Assembly: GCF_007993795.1 (NCBI RefSeq)
Contig: NZ_CP042476.1
Coordinates: 2,604,001 to 2,668,000 of the forward strand
DNA: 64,000 nucleotides
Origin: Antarcticibacterium arcticum
GTDB taxonomy: Bacteria; Bacteroidota; Bacteroidia; Flavobacteriales; Flavobacteriaceae
Direction of reading: 5' to 3'
Positions within the stretch are counted from its first letter, which is position 1. Each line of letters begins with the position of its first letter. A model generated the notes under the pieces. It did no database searches. It was given only the letters and a program-made list of their open reading frames with translations, and had not been told where the DNA came from. Positions 43,236-51,436 of the stretch are shown in pieces. The position numbers and the translations under genes were made by a program.

Positions 43236-44987
43236 CTAACTCTTTTCCCCTCTCCACTCTGCGGTGCCTCCTTTAACAGAGTCTACGTTAATTCTATACT
43301 TTCCGTTTCCGGAAACAATCCATCGTACTTTCACCGATTCCATTCCGGGGATATTTTTTACCTGGATCTTTTCCGGATTGTGTTTTTGCTCCTCCACCTT
43401 ATTGAAATCTTCATCATTCACAAGCATTCCTGTAACTACCCTGGCTCCCGAAATTGTTATATAATCTGGTCTCTCAATATTGTACTTTAAATCCTGGCTT
43501 GAATGGGTTGGCATAAGCCGCTCATTGTAAACTGTAGCGGTGATCTGTTTCAGGCCTCCCCCAATATTTTCTTCCTTAACATCGGTTATAGTTAATTTAG
43601 GAGTGTGAAATGCATGATAAATGGTAAATGCCATATTCCTGTGGGCATCCTGCTCAAGTAGGAAGCCGGGATGCGCCCTTCCGAAGTTCTTTTTAAAACC
43701 GCCTACCTCAATCTTACCATATTGCGGATGCTCAAAATCTTCCCACGGCACAAAAGCATCACCAAAAGTAAGATATTTGTCTACGTTCATTTCTTCATCC
43801 TGATTTCCACGACCTGCATTTTTGTTAAAATAAAGGTAAGAAACCATAAGTTCATTGGTATACGTATAGATACCTCTCCCACCGTAAAACCAGTCCAATT
43901 CTCCACCAAAAACCGAATAAAGATCTTTATATACCACCAGATATCGATAGCCGGGAATTAGCTCTTCCCCTTTTTTACCTATTGCATCGTATATCTTCAC
44001 ATCTTCTGCATTATAGGTTTCCTTGTCCTCCTCTGCCCCAGGCCCGCGAAGTATCATTCCGCCGGAGTTGTGGTAACTTTGAGCTCCGGCTATATTGGGG
44101 TGTTTCATCACAAATTCCATCACCGCCCTGTTTTCCGGAAGGCTGAAGGGATATTTATACGCCCCACGCTGGATGTAATCGGGTTGCCATTTCCATCCCC
44201 AGTCACGGTTGGGATCGTAATATCCAATTCCGTCCTCATTGACCTCTCCATCCCCGTCGGTATCCTTACCTTCATAGCCCAGCATTTCATATTCCCCTTT
44301 TTCCTCATCGGCAACCCTTATAAGTTTTCTTGGGTCCATTGGGTCTTTTATATACCTTCCGGTGGGTGATTTGCGAATCATCATGGTAATGTGGTTATCC
44401 CCGTTAAGATCATCAAACCCGTCCTCGCCTGCCTTTCCATCCCCGTCATTATCCAACACCAACATCCCTGAACGCGGGGAATGCGGCGTATTGGGTTCAT
44501 TCATGAAGTTATTCCTGGCATCGGGATTAATGGTGGGGTTGATATAAAAGGTTTTATCTGCCAGCAGCTCCTTTACAAAATCCAATTCCCCGAACATTTC
44601 TGTTAAATACCACGCAGTATAAAGGGAAAATTCAGCCCCCTGTATTTCATTAGAGTGAATATTCCCATCGATATACATGGCGGGTTTTTTATCGGGATCT
44701 CCTGTTTTAAAATCTGAAATGGTAAGTAAATAAATATCCCTGCCCTCATAAGATTTCCCAATGCTCTCCAATCTTGCAAGATTGGGATGTGCTTTAGCGA
44801 TCTTTTGCATGATATCTACCAAACCTTCATAAGTGTAATACCTGTTCCAGCTTACCTGTACGTCGGGTTTATGAGGGGTTCCAATAGCACGGAAGAATTT
44901 TTCCTGCCCCTGCACCAGGTTCACATTCATTAAAAAACTTAGAATTCCCAGAATCGCTGTTGTTTTTATATTTTTCAAATTCATCAT
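43236..44987 (-). CDS. Secreted M14 zinc carboxypeptidase
   Basis: 583 residues with a signal peptide (residues 1-28, ending NVNLVQGQ). The carboxypeptidase A-like zinc site is complete: H111 and E114 (NIHSNEIQ) and H306 (AQSYHNSGG); the substrate-binding Arg is likely R261 (DPNRDWGW) and the catalytic Glu is E379 (YTYTNELMVS). Asp/Gly-rich inserts (DNDGDGKAGEDGFDDLNGD and TDGDGEVNEDG) look like Ca2+-binding loops. The C-terminal ~130 residues form a beta-rich domain. Exported peptidase for protein utilisation. It follows its degenerate paralog by 7 bases. Confidence 0.93.
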   Translation of the reverse strand: MMNLKNIKTTAILGILSFLMNVNLVQGQEKFFRAIGTPHKPDVQVSWNRYYTYEGLVDIMQKIAKAHPNLARLESIGKSYEGRDIYLLTISDFKTGDPDKKPAMYIDGNIHSNEIQGAEFSLYTAWYLTEMFGELDFVKELLADKTFYINPTINPDARNNFMNEPNTPHSPRSGMLVLDNDGDGKAGEDGFDDLNGDNHITMMIRKSPTGRYIKDPMDPRKLIRVADEEKGEYEMLGYEGKDTDGDGEVNEDGIGYYDPNRDWGWKWQPDYIQRGAYKYPFSLPENRAVMEFVMKHPNIAGAQSYHNSGGMILRGPGAEEDKETYNAEDVKIYDAIGKKGEELIPGYRYLVVYKDLYSVFGGELDWFYGGRGIYTYTNELMVSYLYFNKNAGRGNQDEEMNVDKYLTFGDAFVPWEDFEHPQYGKIEVGGFKKNFGRAHPGFLLEQDAHRNMAFTIYHAFHTPKLTITDVKEENIGGGLKQITATVYNERLMPTHSSQDLKYNIERPDYITISGARVVTGMLVNDEDFNKVEEQKHNPEKIQVKNIPGMESVKVRWIVSGNGKYRINVDSVKGGTAEWRGEKS

Positions 44988-44994
44988 CTAAAAA

Positions 44995-46614
44995 TTAAAG
45001 TTTTACGGTCATTGTTGCATAACCTGTATGCGGTGCGCCGGCCTTTATGGTAGCATTTCCTCCCCCGCGTACTATCCAGGAAATTGTCTCTTTTTCATAA
45101 GCTCCAAATTTTTTTGAAAGCTTAATTGTATTTCCTGCGATAATGTCTTTTTTATCCATGTTAACGGTGATTTGCAGCTTTTGCAGCCATCTGGATCTTT
45201 CCCCTATTTCTGAATGGGTTGGCAACGGGGAATTATTAAAAACATCAAGTGTAATGCGGGTTAGACCACTACTAAGTTTTTCAGTTTTTACATTATGAAA
45301 TTCTATGGACGGTTTCATTTTGGCCAGTTTTACCACAAAATCTGTATGGTTTTTTGCAATGCTGTCAACCATTCTAAATGGCGGATTGGTCATTGCAAAA
45401 GGTTTAATTCCGCCAACTTCAACTTTTTGGTTGGGAAAATCGGGATGATCAACAGGAGTCCAGTTTATAAAAACGTTATTAACCCCTTCCTTTTCTGCCC
45501 AGGCAATAAAGTTAGTTTCAGGAGTTACTTTACCATTTTTGGTTTTGGTTGTGTCCTCTGTGGCTTTCATCTCAGGAACCCACCATCCCGGGGTACTATA
45601 ACTAAGCCGACCGAAATGAAAATATGCCCATTGAAAGAAATCTCCGCCTTTCCCCTTGTTATCCTGGTTGTAGGCCTTTAGAGGCACAGTTTCCTTATAA
45701 ATATCTGAAACCATCTTGTTGAGTGCAACATCTTTTTCCAGCATAGAGGTAATTACCCGTTTCTCTGCCCCGCTTTTGTCATATTTTAGTGGTGCTGAAA
45801 GATTATTTTCAGGAGCAAAAGTTACAAAGGCGAATATATTCCAACGTTCAAACAAATAATCCAGTAAGGCCCTTGTTTCTTTTTGAGAGACAGGATAATC
45901 CCCGGCGTAGGCTTCAAATGCAGGGAATTGATAAGTAAGGGTCTTGTTAAAAGCAATCCCTTCTTCAGGATCCTCGTTAAAATTCCCGTCTTTATCATTG
46001 TCAATCCCTTCAGAATATTTTAAAAATCGTTTCTCTCCTCCGGTATTCCCTTCAGCAGGGACTAAAACCTGGGGATGATCTTTATGAGAAATATATTTCC
46101 CGAGCGCACTTTCAATGCGCATATCTGTAATAAATCCATCTTTGTTCAGGTCTTCATATCCATCTTCACGTTTTGCCCCATCCCTATCCTGATCTACAAT
46201 AACTGCATTCCCACGCCTTTGGTATTTTAGGTTGCTGTGGTATTGTGAGTAGGCATCGGGCGACATATTGGGGAACACATAAAAGGTATTTGTTTCCAAA
46301 AGATCCTGATGGTCCCGAAGTATTCGTTGTGCAACCTGAAGCGCAAGTTCTACACTAAGCACATGATATCCTTCTACACCCCCGGTAATGGCAATAGCAG
46401 GTTTATTTTCCAGGTCCCCTCTTCCTATTTGCAGGGCCCAGATGTCCAGCCCTCCTTCCGTTTTTGTTAATGATACCAGCCGGGCATCTTTTGATGAGGC
46501 CATTTGCTGTAGCCGTTGTGTAACTTCGCGATTGGTTGGGTAATCTTCCTGGGCAGCAGCGGGAAATATTCCTAACAAAACTGTTGCCATCAGGCATATT
46601 AAATTGTTCTTCAT
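44995..46614 (-). CDS. M14-like protein with degenerate active site
   Basis: 539 residues with a signal peptide (1-22, LLGIFPAAAQ). Its layout follows the downstream M14 gene (KPA-IxITGG block, NPDA-like NMSPDAYS, two Ca2+-loop inserts, HPDFPNQKVEVGG, beta-rich C-terminus). At the zinc site, however, HxxE is replaced by E81-G-Y-H84, the third ligand His aligns with A267, the Arg and catalytic Glu aligned to G343 are gone. So it is probably not an active peptidase of the usual kind; a binding or helper role is inferred. It lies first in the two-gene operon. Confidence 0.85.
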   Translation of the reverse strand: MKNNLICLMATVLLGIFPAAAQEDYPTNREVTQRLQQMASSKDARLVSLTKTEGGLDIWALQIGRGDLENKPAIAITGGVEGYHVLSVELALQVAQRILRDHQDLLETNTFYVFPNMSPDAYSQYHSNLKYQRRGNAVIVDQDRDGAKREDGYEDLNKDGFITDMRIESALGKYISHKDHPQVLVPAEGNTGGEKRFLKYSEGIDNDKDGNFNEDPEEGIAFNKTLTYQFPAFEAYAGDYPVSQKETRALLDYLFERWNIFAFVTFAPENNLSAPLKYDKSGAEKRVITSMLEKDVALNKMVSDIYKETVPLKAYNQDNKGKGGDFFQWAYFHFGRLSYSTPGWWVPEMKATEDTTKTKNGKVTPETNFIAWAEKEGVNNVFINWTPVDHPDFPNQKVEVGGIKPFAMTNPPFRMVDSIAKNHTDFVVKLAKMKPSIEFHNVKTEKLSSGLTRITLDVFNNSPLPTHSEIGERSRWLQKLQITVNMDKKDIIAGNTIKLSKKFGAYEKETISWIVRGGGNATIKAGAPHTGYATMTVKL

Positions 46615-46813
46615 TCTATAGGGGTTTAATGTTTTTTCACGTATATATTACCCGCGCATATCTTCATAACTCATTAAAGGCTTTCGAGATGTGTGCTGTT
46701 ACTATGTGATTTTTCAAAAATAGAATTAAAAACCAGCATATAAGGATTTTCCCTTATTTTTTCCCCATCACTTCTTTCGCATATACTAACTTTACTGTTT
46801 TTCAAATCAAACT

Positions 46814-48142
46814 TTGAGTACAGCCGTAAGTTTCCGGAATATAAACCGTCTTGCAATTCCTGCTATTATTGCAGGCATTGCAGAGCCTCTAATTTCCCTT
46901 ACCGATATTGCCATTATTGGAAATGTAGAAGAAAATCCCATTGAAGCGCTTGCTGCCGCCGGTATAGTAGGGTCATTTCTTTCGGCAATTATCTGGATCG
47001 TTGCGCAAACCAAAACAGCAATTTCTGCCATTGTATCTCAGCATTTAGGAGCAACCCGGTTGCACGCGGTAAAAACACTAATTCCCCAGGCTATTTATTT
47101 CAACTTGGTATTTAGCCTTGTGATCTATGCTACCACTGCCTTTTTTGCTGAAGCGATCTTCAGCGCTTACAATGCTGAAGGTTTGATCCTGGAATATTCC
47201 AAAGATTACTACCAGATACGAGCCCTGGGCTACCCCCTCACATTAGTAACATTTGCCATTTTTGGTGTTTTTCGCGGTTTGCAAAACACGCTTTGGGCAA
47301 TGAAGTGTAGCATTAGCGGTGCCCTGGTAAATGTAATTCTCGATTATATGCTGGTGTACGGTATTGAGGGCTGGATCCCGGCGATGCATTTAAAAGGTGC
47401 AGCCTACGCCAGTCTTGCGGCACAGGTGGTTATGTTACTTATGGCGTTATGGTTCTTTTTCAAAAAAACACCCTTTCATTTAAAGCTTAGTTTCAATATA
47501 AATCCGCAATTGAAGGGATTACTTCTTATGGCCGCAAATTTATTTGTGCGTACCGCTGCCCTTAATTTTGCCATCTATCTGGCCAATGCTTATGCTACAG
47601 ATTATGGAAGGAACTACATCGCGGCACAAAGCATTCTTATGAATATCTGGCTGTTCTTTGCCTTCTTTATAGATGGTTATGCAAATGCCGGAAATGCCAT
47701 TGGCGGAAGATTGCTTGGTGCCAGGGATTATAAAAACCTTTGGACGCTTAGTAAAAAAATAAGCTTGTATTCTGTAATAATTGCTTTTATCCTTATGGCT
47801 GTGTGCGCGGTGTTTTATAATGAGATAGGTTTGATCTTCAATAAAGAAAACAGTGTCCTGGTTTTGTTCTCATCTGCTTTTTGGATTGTGTTGCTTATGC
47901 AACCCGTCAACGCTATCGCATTTATATTTGACGGCATATTCAAAGGGCTGGGGGAAGCTAAATTCCTGCGCAACCTACTGCTGGCTGCAACTTTTCTTGG
48001 TTTTACGCCGGTGCTTTTAATAGGAGATTATTACGAACTAAAACTATATGCGATCTGGATCGCCTTTTTTGTGTGGATGCTTATACGTAGTAGTGCCCTG
48101 GTGATTTATTTCCGACGGAAATATTTAAAAAAGGAAGTTTAG
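46814..48142 (+). CDS. MATE family efflux transporter (DinF-like)
   Basis: 442 residues, 12 predicted transmembrane helices. Begins STAVSFRNINRLAIPAIIAG, then LISLTDIAIIGN (first MATE helix motif) and AIVSQHLGA (the conserved Gln-His region); a second-half repeat includes FVRTAALNFAIYLAN and FFIDGYANAGNAIGGRLLGA. Start is TTG at 46814; no ATG precedes the first helix in frame. It is divergent from the M14 operon. Substrate unknown. Distinct in sequence from the MATE gene at the window's left end. Confidence 0.92.
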   Translation: MSTAVSFRNINRLAIPAIIAGIAEPLISLTDIAIIGNVEENPIEALAAAGIVGSFLSAIIWIVAQTKTAISAIVSQHLGATRLHAVKTLIPQAIYFNLVFSLVIYATTAFFAEAIFSAYNAEGLILEYSKDYYQIRALGYPLTLVTFAIFGVFRGLQNTLWAMKCSISGALVNVILDYMLVYGIEGWIPAMHLKGAAYASLAAQVVMLLMALWFFFKKTPFHLKLSFNINPQLKGLLLMAANLFVRTAALNFAIYLANAYATDYGRNYIAAQSILMNIWLFFAFFIDGYANAGNAIGGRLLGARDYKNLWTLSKKISLYSVIIAFILMAVCAVFYNEIGLIFNKENSVLVLFSSAFWIVLLMQPVNAIAFIFDGIFKGLGEAKFLRNLLLAATFLGFTPVLLIGDYYELKLYAIWIAFFVWMLIRSSALVIYFRRKYLKKEV

Positions 48143-48170
48143 GTTCTCCATTTTTTGCTTCCGGCTGGTG

Positions 48171-48199
48171 TTGATTTTTCAGCTTTATAGTTACATTTG
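48171..48199 (+). promoter_or_regulatory. Promoter of the enoyl-CoA hydratase gene
   Basis: TTG at 48171-48173, 18 bases, then TACATTTG at 48192-48199: good spacing for the Bacteroidota -33/-7 pair, 16 bases before the start codon. Confidence 0.6.
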
Positions 48200-48215
48200 A
48201 TAAAATCATGAAATT

Positions 48216-48983
48216 ATGACCACTACCCGACAAAACGGAAGTCTATATACTCAAATTGAAAACAGGATTGCGACCATTGAATTTGGACATCCTGCCAGCA
48301 ATTCCTTTCCTTCAGAATTACTGGAACGCCTTCAAAAGGAATTTAAACACCTTTCAGAAGATGAAAATGTAAGCGTTATAATATTAAGGTCTGAAGGCGA
48401 AAAAGCATTTTGCGCGGGAGCTTCATTTGATGAACTTGTTGAAATTGAGAACATGCAGCAGGGAAAGGTTTTTTTCTCAGGTTTTGCAAATGTTATCAAT
48501 GCTATGCGGGAATGTGAAAAAATAATAATAGGCCGTATACAGGGGAAAGCCGTTGGCGGCGGGGTTGGCCTTGCTGCTGCCTGCGATTATGTGATGGCTA
48601 CAGATGCGGCTGCAATAAAACTCTCTGAATTGGCCATAGGAATTGGACCTTTCGTTATTGCCCCCGCGGTAGAACGAAAAATGGGGGTAGCTGCCCTGGC
48701 AGAGCTTAGTCTGGCTGCACATGAATGGAAAAATGCTTATTGGGCGAAAGAGAAAGGGCTATATGCCAGAGTTTTTGAATCTATTAAAGATCTGGATAAA
48801 GAAATTGGATTATTTGCTGAAAAACTTGCTTCTTATAACCCCGATGCACTTATAGAAATGAAAAAGATCCTCTGGAACGACACAGCGCACTGGCGAAACT
48901 TACTTCCGGAGAGGGCGGCAATAAGCGGGGAATTGATCCTTTCCGATTTTTCAAAGAATGCTCTTGAAAAGTTCAAAAAATAA
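48216..48983 (+). CDS. Enoyl-CoA hydratase/isomerase family protein
   Basis: 255 residues of the crotonase fold. CoA-binding and oxyanion loops are FCAGASFDELV and GRIQGKAVGGGVGLAAACDYV; the catalytic Glu position is in KLSELAIGIGPFVIAPAVE. The N-terminal IATIEFGHPASNSFPSELL is also typical. Hydrates enoyl-CoA in fatty-acid or branched-chain amino-acid breakdown; the exact substrate is not clear. Two tiny membrane-protein genes follow directly. Confidence 0.92.
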   Translation: MTTTRQNGSLYTQIENRIATIEFGHPASNSFPSELLERLQKEFKHLSEDENVSVIILRSEGEKAFCAGASFDELVEIENMQQGKVFFSGFANVINAMRECEKIIIGRIQGKAVGGGVGLAAACDYVMATDAAAIKLSELAIGIGPFVIAPAVERKMGVAALAELSLAAHEWKNAYWAKEKGLYARVFESIKDLDKEIGLFAEKLASYNPDALIEMKKILWNDTAHWRNLLPERAAISGELILSDFSKNALEKFKK

Positions 48984-49011
48984 TTGATTATATTACATGA
49001 AAATTTAAAGA

Positions 49012-49179
49012 ATGAGCCTTCAGATAGAACATTTACCAAAAGACAGAGACGCCACCCCGGAACAGGAGTGGGGATATACTTTCTGGGAATTTATTACCGG
49101 GAACTTCTGGTATCTCCTGGGAATTCTTATGATTCTTGCCATTTTCCTCTACGCCAGGTCCTACATAAAAAGACATTAA
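49012..49179 (+). CDS. Tiny single-pass membrane protein (55 aa)
   Basis: 55 codons: a charged N-terminus (MSLQIEHLPKDRDATPEQEW), aromatic-rich junction (GYTFWEFITGNFWY), one transmembrane helix (LLGILMILAIFLYA) and a basic tail (RSYIKRH). The ATG is 28 bases after the enoyl-CoA hydratase stop, and the next small gene starts 3 bases after its stop. The clean topology and tight spacing favour a real gene. No family recognised; may be an accessory subunit of a membrane complex. Confidence 0.6.
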   Translation: MSLQIEHLPKDRDATPEQEWGYTFWEFITGNFWYLLGILMILAIFLYARSYIKRH

Positions 49180-49182
49180 ATC

Positions 49183-49314
49183 ATGGTACAGCAAGATGTT
49201 CCTGTAAGTGAAGACACTTACAATATCCTAAGTTTTTTAAGCGGGATGGGTCTATGGCTTATCCTGGCAGTAGTTCTTATTGGGGGAGTGATCTTTAAAA
49301 AACTGAAAAAATAA
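49183..49314 (+). CDS. Tiny single-pass membrane protein (43 aa)
   Basis: 43 codons: acidic N-terminus (MVQQDVPVSEDTYN), one transmembrane helix (GMGLWLILAVVLIGGVIF) and a basic tail KKLKK. It starts 3 bases after the 55-aa gene and its stop abuts the end of the convergent 2OG-Fe(II) oxygenase gene. Function unknown; topology suggests N-out, C-in by the positive-inside rule. Confidence 0.55.
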   Translation: MVQQDVPVSEDTYNILSFLSGMGLWLILAVVLIGGVIFKKLKK

Positions 49315-49965
49315 CTAGCGGGTCTTTAACCAACCTGTAATACTAAGCCGCGTGGTATTTACCGGTTTAACCTCATGTTCCAGGATCTGGCTTTCAAAAA
49401 TAACCACCCGCCCGGGAAGAGGATAAATACTCTTTGATGTTTCCACCCCGTTTTCCTGTTTATATATCACCAGTTCGCCACCGTTCTCAGGTTTCCAGTT
49501 TTCATCATTTAAGTAACATACCAGGGAAAGCTTTCTCCTGTCGTCATTTTGAAAGGTATCAAGATGCCTTTTGTAGAAAGTCCCCGGGGGATAAACGGCA
49601 TAATGAAATTCCTTTTGCAGGATCCCCAGGAAGCAGGTTTTATTTAGATAGTCTACTAAAGAATTAATTTTACTGAAGAATATTCTCTCTGCATCCCCGG
49701 CATCCTTTTCATTGATCCACAGAATAAAATCACCCCGTACAGTCTTTGCAATTGTTTCGTTCAGTTTATTGCCTATAGCCGCTTTTTTAAAATTATCCTC
49801 TTCATATTTTTCCAGAAGCACATTGCGTAATTGCTGCACTTCTTCTAAATTAAAAAAATCTTCAGCAATATAATATTGATCTTCCAGGAGCCCTGTGATT
49901 ATCCTCTCATATAGCGGATTTTCCTTAAACTCAATTTGTTCAAACAATTCAGAATTAGTATCCAT
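49315..49965 (-). CDS. 2OG-Fe(II) oxygenase (prolyl 4-hydroxylase-like)
   Basis: 216 residues. The iron-binding facial triad is H134-x-D136 (YKRHLDTF) and H197 (QILEHEVK); 2-oxoglutarate is bound by R206 (NTTRLSIT). The strand LSLVCYLNDENW and GELVIYK between them are typical of the P4Hc fold. Substrate unknown; bacterial members hydroxylate Pro of ribosomal proteins or EF-Tu, among others. Cytoplasmic. Stop codon sits directly against the 43-aa gene's stop from the other strand. Confidence 0.9.
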   Translation of the reverse strand: MDTNSELFEQIEFKENPLYERIITGLLEDQYYIAEDFFNLEEVQQLRNVLLEKYEEDNFKKAAIGNKLNETIAKTVRGDFILWINEKDAGDAERIFFSKINSLVDYLNKTCFLGILQKEFHYAVYPPGTFYKRHLDTFQNDDRRKLSLVCYLNDENWKPENGGELVIYKQENGVETSKSIYPLPGRVVIFESQILEHEVKPVNTTRLSITGWLKTR

Positions 49966-50041
49966 AATTGCAATTTAATAGCCTGCAAATATACACCCGG
50001 AATCCTTTGGTCCCGAACAAAATTGAAGGCGTTAAAAATCT

Positions 50042-50049
50042 TATCTTTG
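50042..50049 (+). promoter_or_regulatory. Putative queD promoter
   Basis: TATCTTTG followed by CA matches TAnnTTTG; a TTG lies 16 bases upstream (50023-50025). The transcript would start about 10 bases before the ATG at 50065, which argues against the earlier in-frame start at 49936. Confidence 0.5.
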
Positions 50050-50064
50050 CACCAAACGAATGTT

Positions 50065-50538
50065 ATGAGCAGGATAAGGATTACTAAACAATTCTCTTTT
50101 GAAACCGGTCATGCCCTCTATGGTTATGATGGGAAATGTAAAAATGTGCACGGGCATAGTTATAAATTAAGCGTAACAGTTATTGGTACTCCCATTACAG
50201 ATAAAGCTAATGTAAAATATGGGATGGTGATAGATTTTGGCGATTTAAAGAAGATTGTAAAATCTGAGGTGGTAGATGTGTTTGACCACGCTACCGTATT
50301 TAACAGGAATACCCCGCATATAGAACTTGCCAAAGAGTTGGAAAATCGCGACCATAGTGTAATTCTTGTAGATTACCAGCCAACCAGTGAAAATATGGTG
50401 GTTGATTTTGCTGAAAAAATAAGCAGCCGGTTGCCTGCACATATAAGTTTGTTCTCCCTGAAACTGCAGGAAACAGATACTTCTTTTGCTGAATGGTTTG
50501 CCGGTGATCAAGTCGATAATCCCACCCCGAAGGGATAG
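50065..50538 (+). CDS. queD: 6-Carboxytetrahydropterin synthase
   Basis: Converts dihydroneopterin triphosphate to 6-carboxytetrahydropterin, second step of queuosine/preQ0 synthesis. 157 residues from the ATG at 50065. Zinc ligands H16 (FETGHALYG), H29 and H31 (NVHGHSYKL); catalytic C25 (GKCKN); the later DHATVFN and the Glu of LKLQETDTSFAEW complete the site. Other que genes are not in the window. A PTPS-type role is possible, but the CxxxHGH spacing is that of QueD. Confidence 0.92.
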   Translation: MSRIRITKQFSFETGHALYGYDGKCKNVHGHSYKLSVTVIGTPITDKANVKYGMVIDFGDLKKIVKSEVVDVFDHATVFNRNTPHIELAKELENRDHSVILVDYQPTSENMVVDFAEKISSRLPAHISLFSLKLQETDTSFAEWFAGDQVDNPTPKG

Positions 50539-50666
50539 AATAACTATAAACTTCGGGATTATTGTGATGGTGAAATGTTTCCGGATTCTTTAATCGAAAC
50601 CACGGGCCTTTTAACTTTTAAGTCCCAAACCGAATTTATTTTATATTTACATCTCAGAATAACTCT

Positions 50667-51419
50667 ATGATAATTCCGGAAGGTAAAAAAATCTATTTTT
50701 CCAGTGACAATCATCTAGGTGCTCCTTCTTCCGAAGCCAGTAAACCGCGTGAGCTTAAATTTGTTAAATGGCTGGATGAAATTAAAGAAGATGCGGCTGC
50801 TATTTTTTTACTTGGAGACCTTTTTGATTTCTGGTTTGAATATAAATATGTAGTGCCTAAAGGCTTTGTAAGAACACTTGGCAAACTGGCCGAGATTCGT
50901 GACAGCGGAATTCCGGTCTACTTCTTTGTGGGAAACCACGACCTGTGGATGAAGGATTATTTTGAAAACGAACTTAATATTCCTGTATATCACCAGCCTA
51001 AAGAATTTGAATTCAACAACAAAAAGTTTCTTATTGGCCATGGGGATGGCCTGGGCCCCGGAGATATTGGGTATAAGCGCATGAAAAAAGTGTTTACCAA
51101 CCCACTTTCCAAATGGCTTTACCGCTGGCTTCACCCCGATCTTGGAGTGCCCCTGGCACAATATTTTTCTGTAAAGAACAAGGCGATCTCCGGTGTTGAA
51201 GATCAGGAGTTTTTAGGGGAAGACAAAGAGTGGCTTATTCAATACTGCCGGCGCAAACTGGAAACCACTCATTACGACTATTTTATTTTTGGCCACCGGC
51301 ACTTACCCCTCGAGATTGATCTTAATGGTAGATCGACCTACATAAACACGGGCGACTGGATCTCTCATTACACCTACGCTGTATTCGACGGTGGGCAATT
51401 GCAGCTTCAGAAATTATAG
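50667..51419 (+). CDS. UDP-2,3-diacylglucosamine diphosphatase-like metallophosphoesterase
   Basis: 250 residues. Calcineurin-like metal motifs: SSDNHLGAP (Asp/His-type, with Asn in place of the second Asp-x-His first position), LLGDLFDFWFEY, VGNHDLWMKDYF, GHGDGLGPGD and FGHRHLPLEI. The GDLFDFWFEY and GHGDGLGPGD pattern matches LpxH-like lipid A enzymes of Bacteroidota, which make lipid X precursor from UDP-diacylglucosamine. Peripheral inner-membrane enzyme, no signal peptide. Convergent with recJ. Confidence 0.88.
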   Translation: MIIPEGKKIYFSSDNHLGAPSSEASKPRELKFVKWLDEIKEDAAAIFLLGDLFDFWFEYKYVVPKGFVRTLGKLAEIRDSGIPVYFFVGNHDLWMKDYFENELNIPVYHQPKEFEFNNKKFLIGHGDGLGPGDIGYKRMKKVFTNPLSKWLYRWLHPDLGVPLAQYFSVKNKAISGVEDQEFLGEDKEWLIQYCRRKLETTHYDYFIFGHRHLPLEIDLNGRSTYINTGDWISHYTYAVFDGGQLQLQKL

Positions 51420-51436
51420 GGTCCCCAATTGATACT

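Noticed and set aside
43094..43276. 60-codon plus-strand frame after the long hairpin
   Set aside because: Ser/Leu-rich product without motif, overlaps the end of the M14 gene on the other strand and follows a strong terminator.
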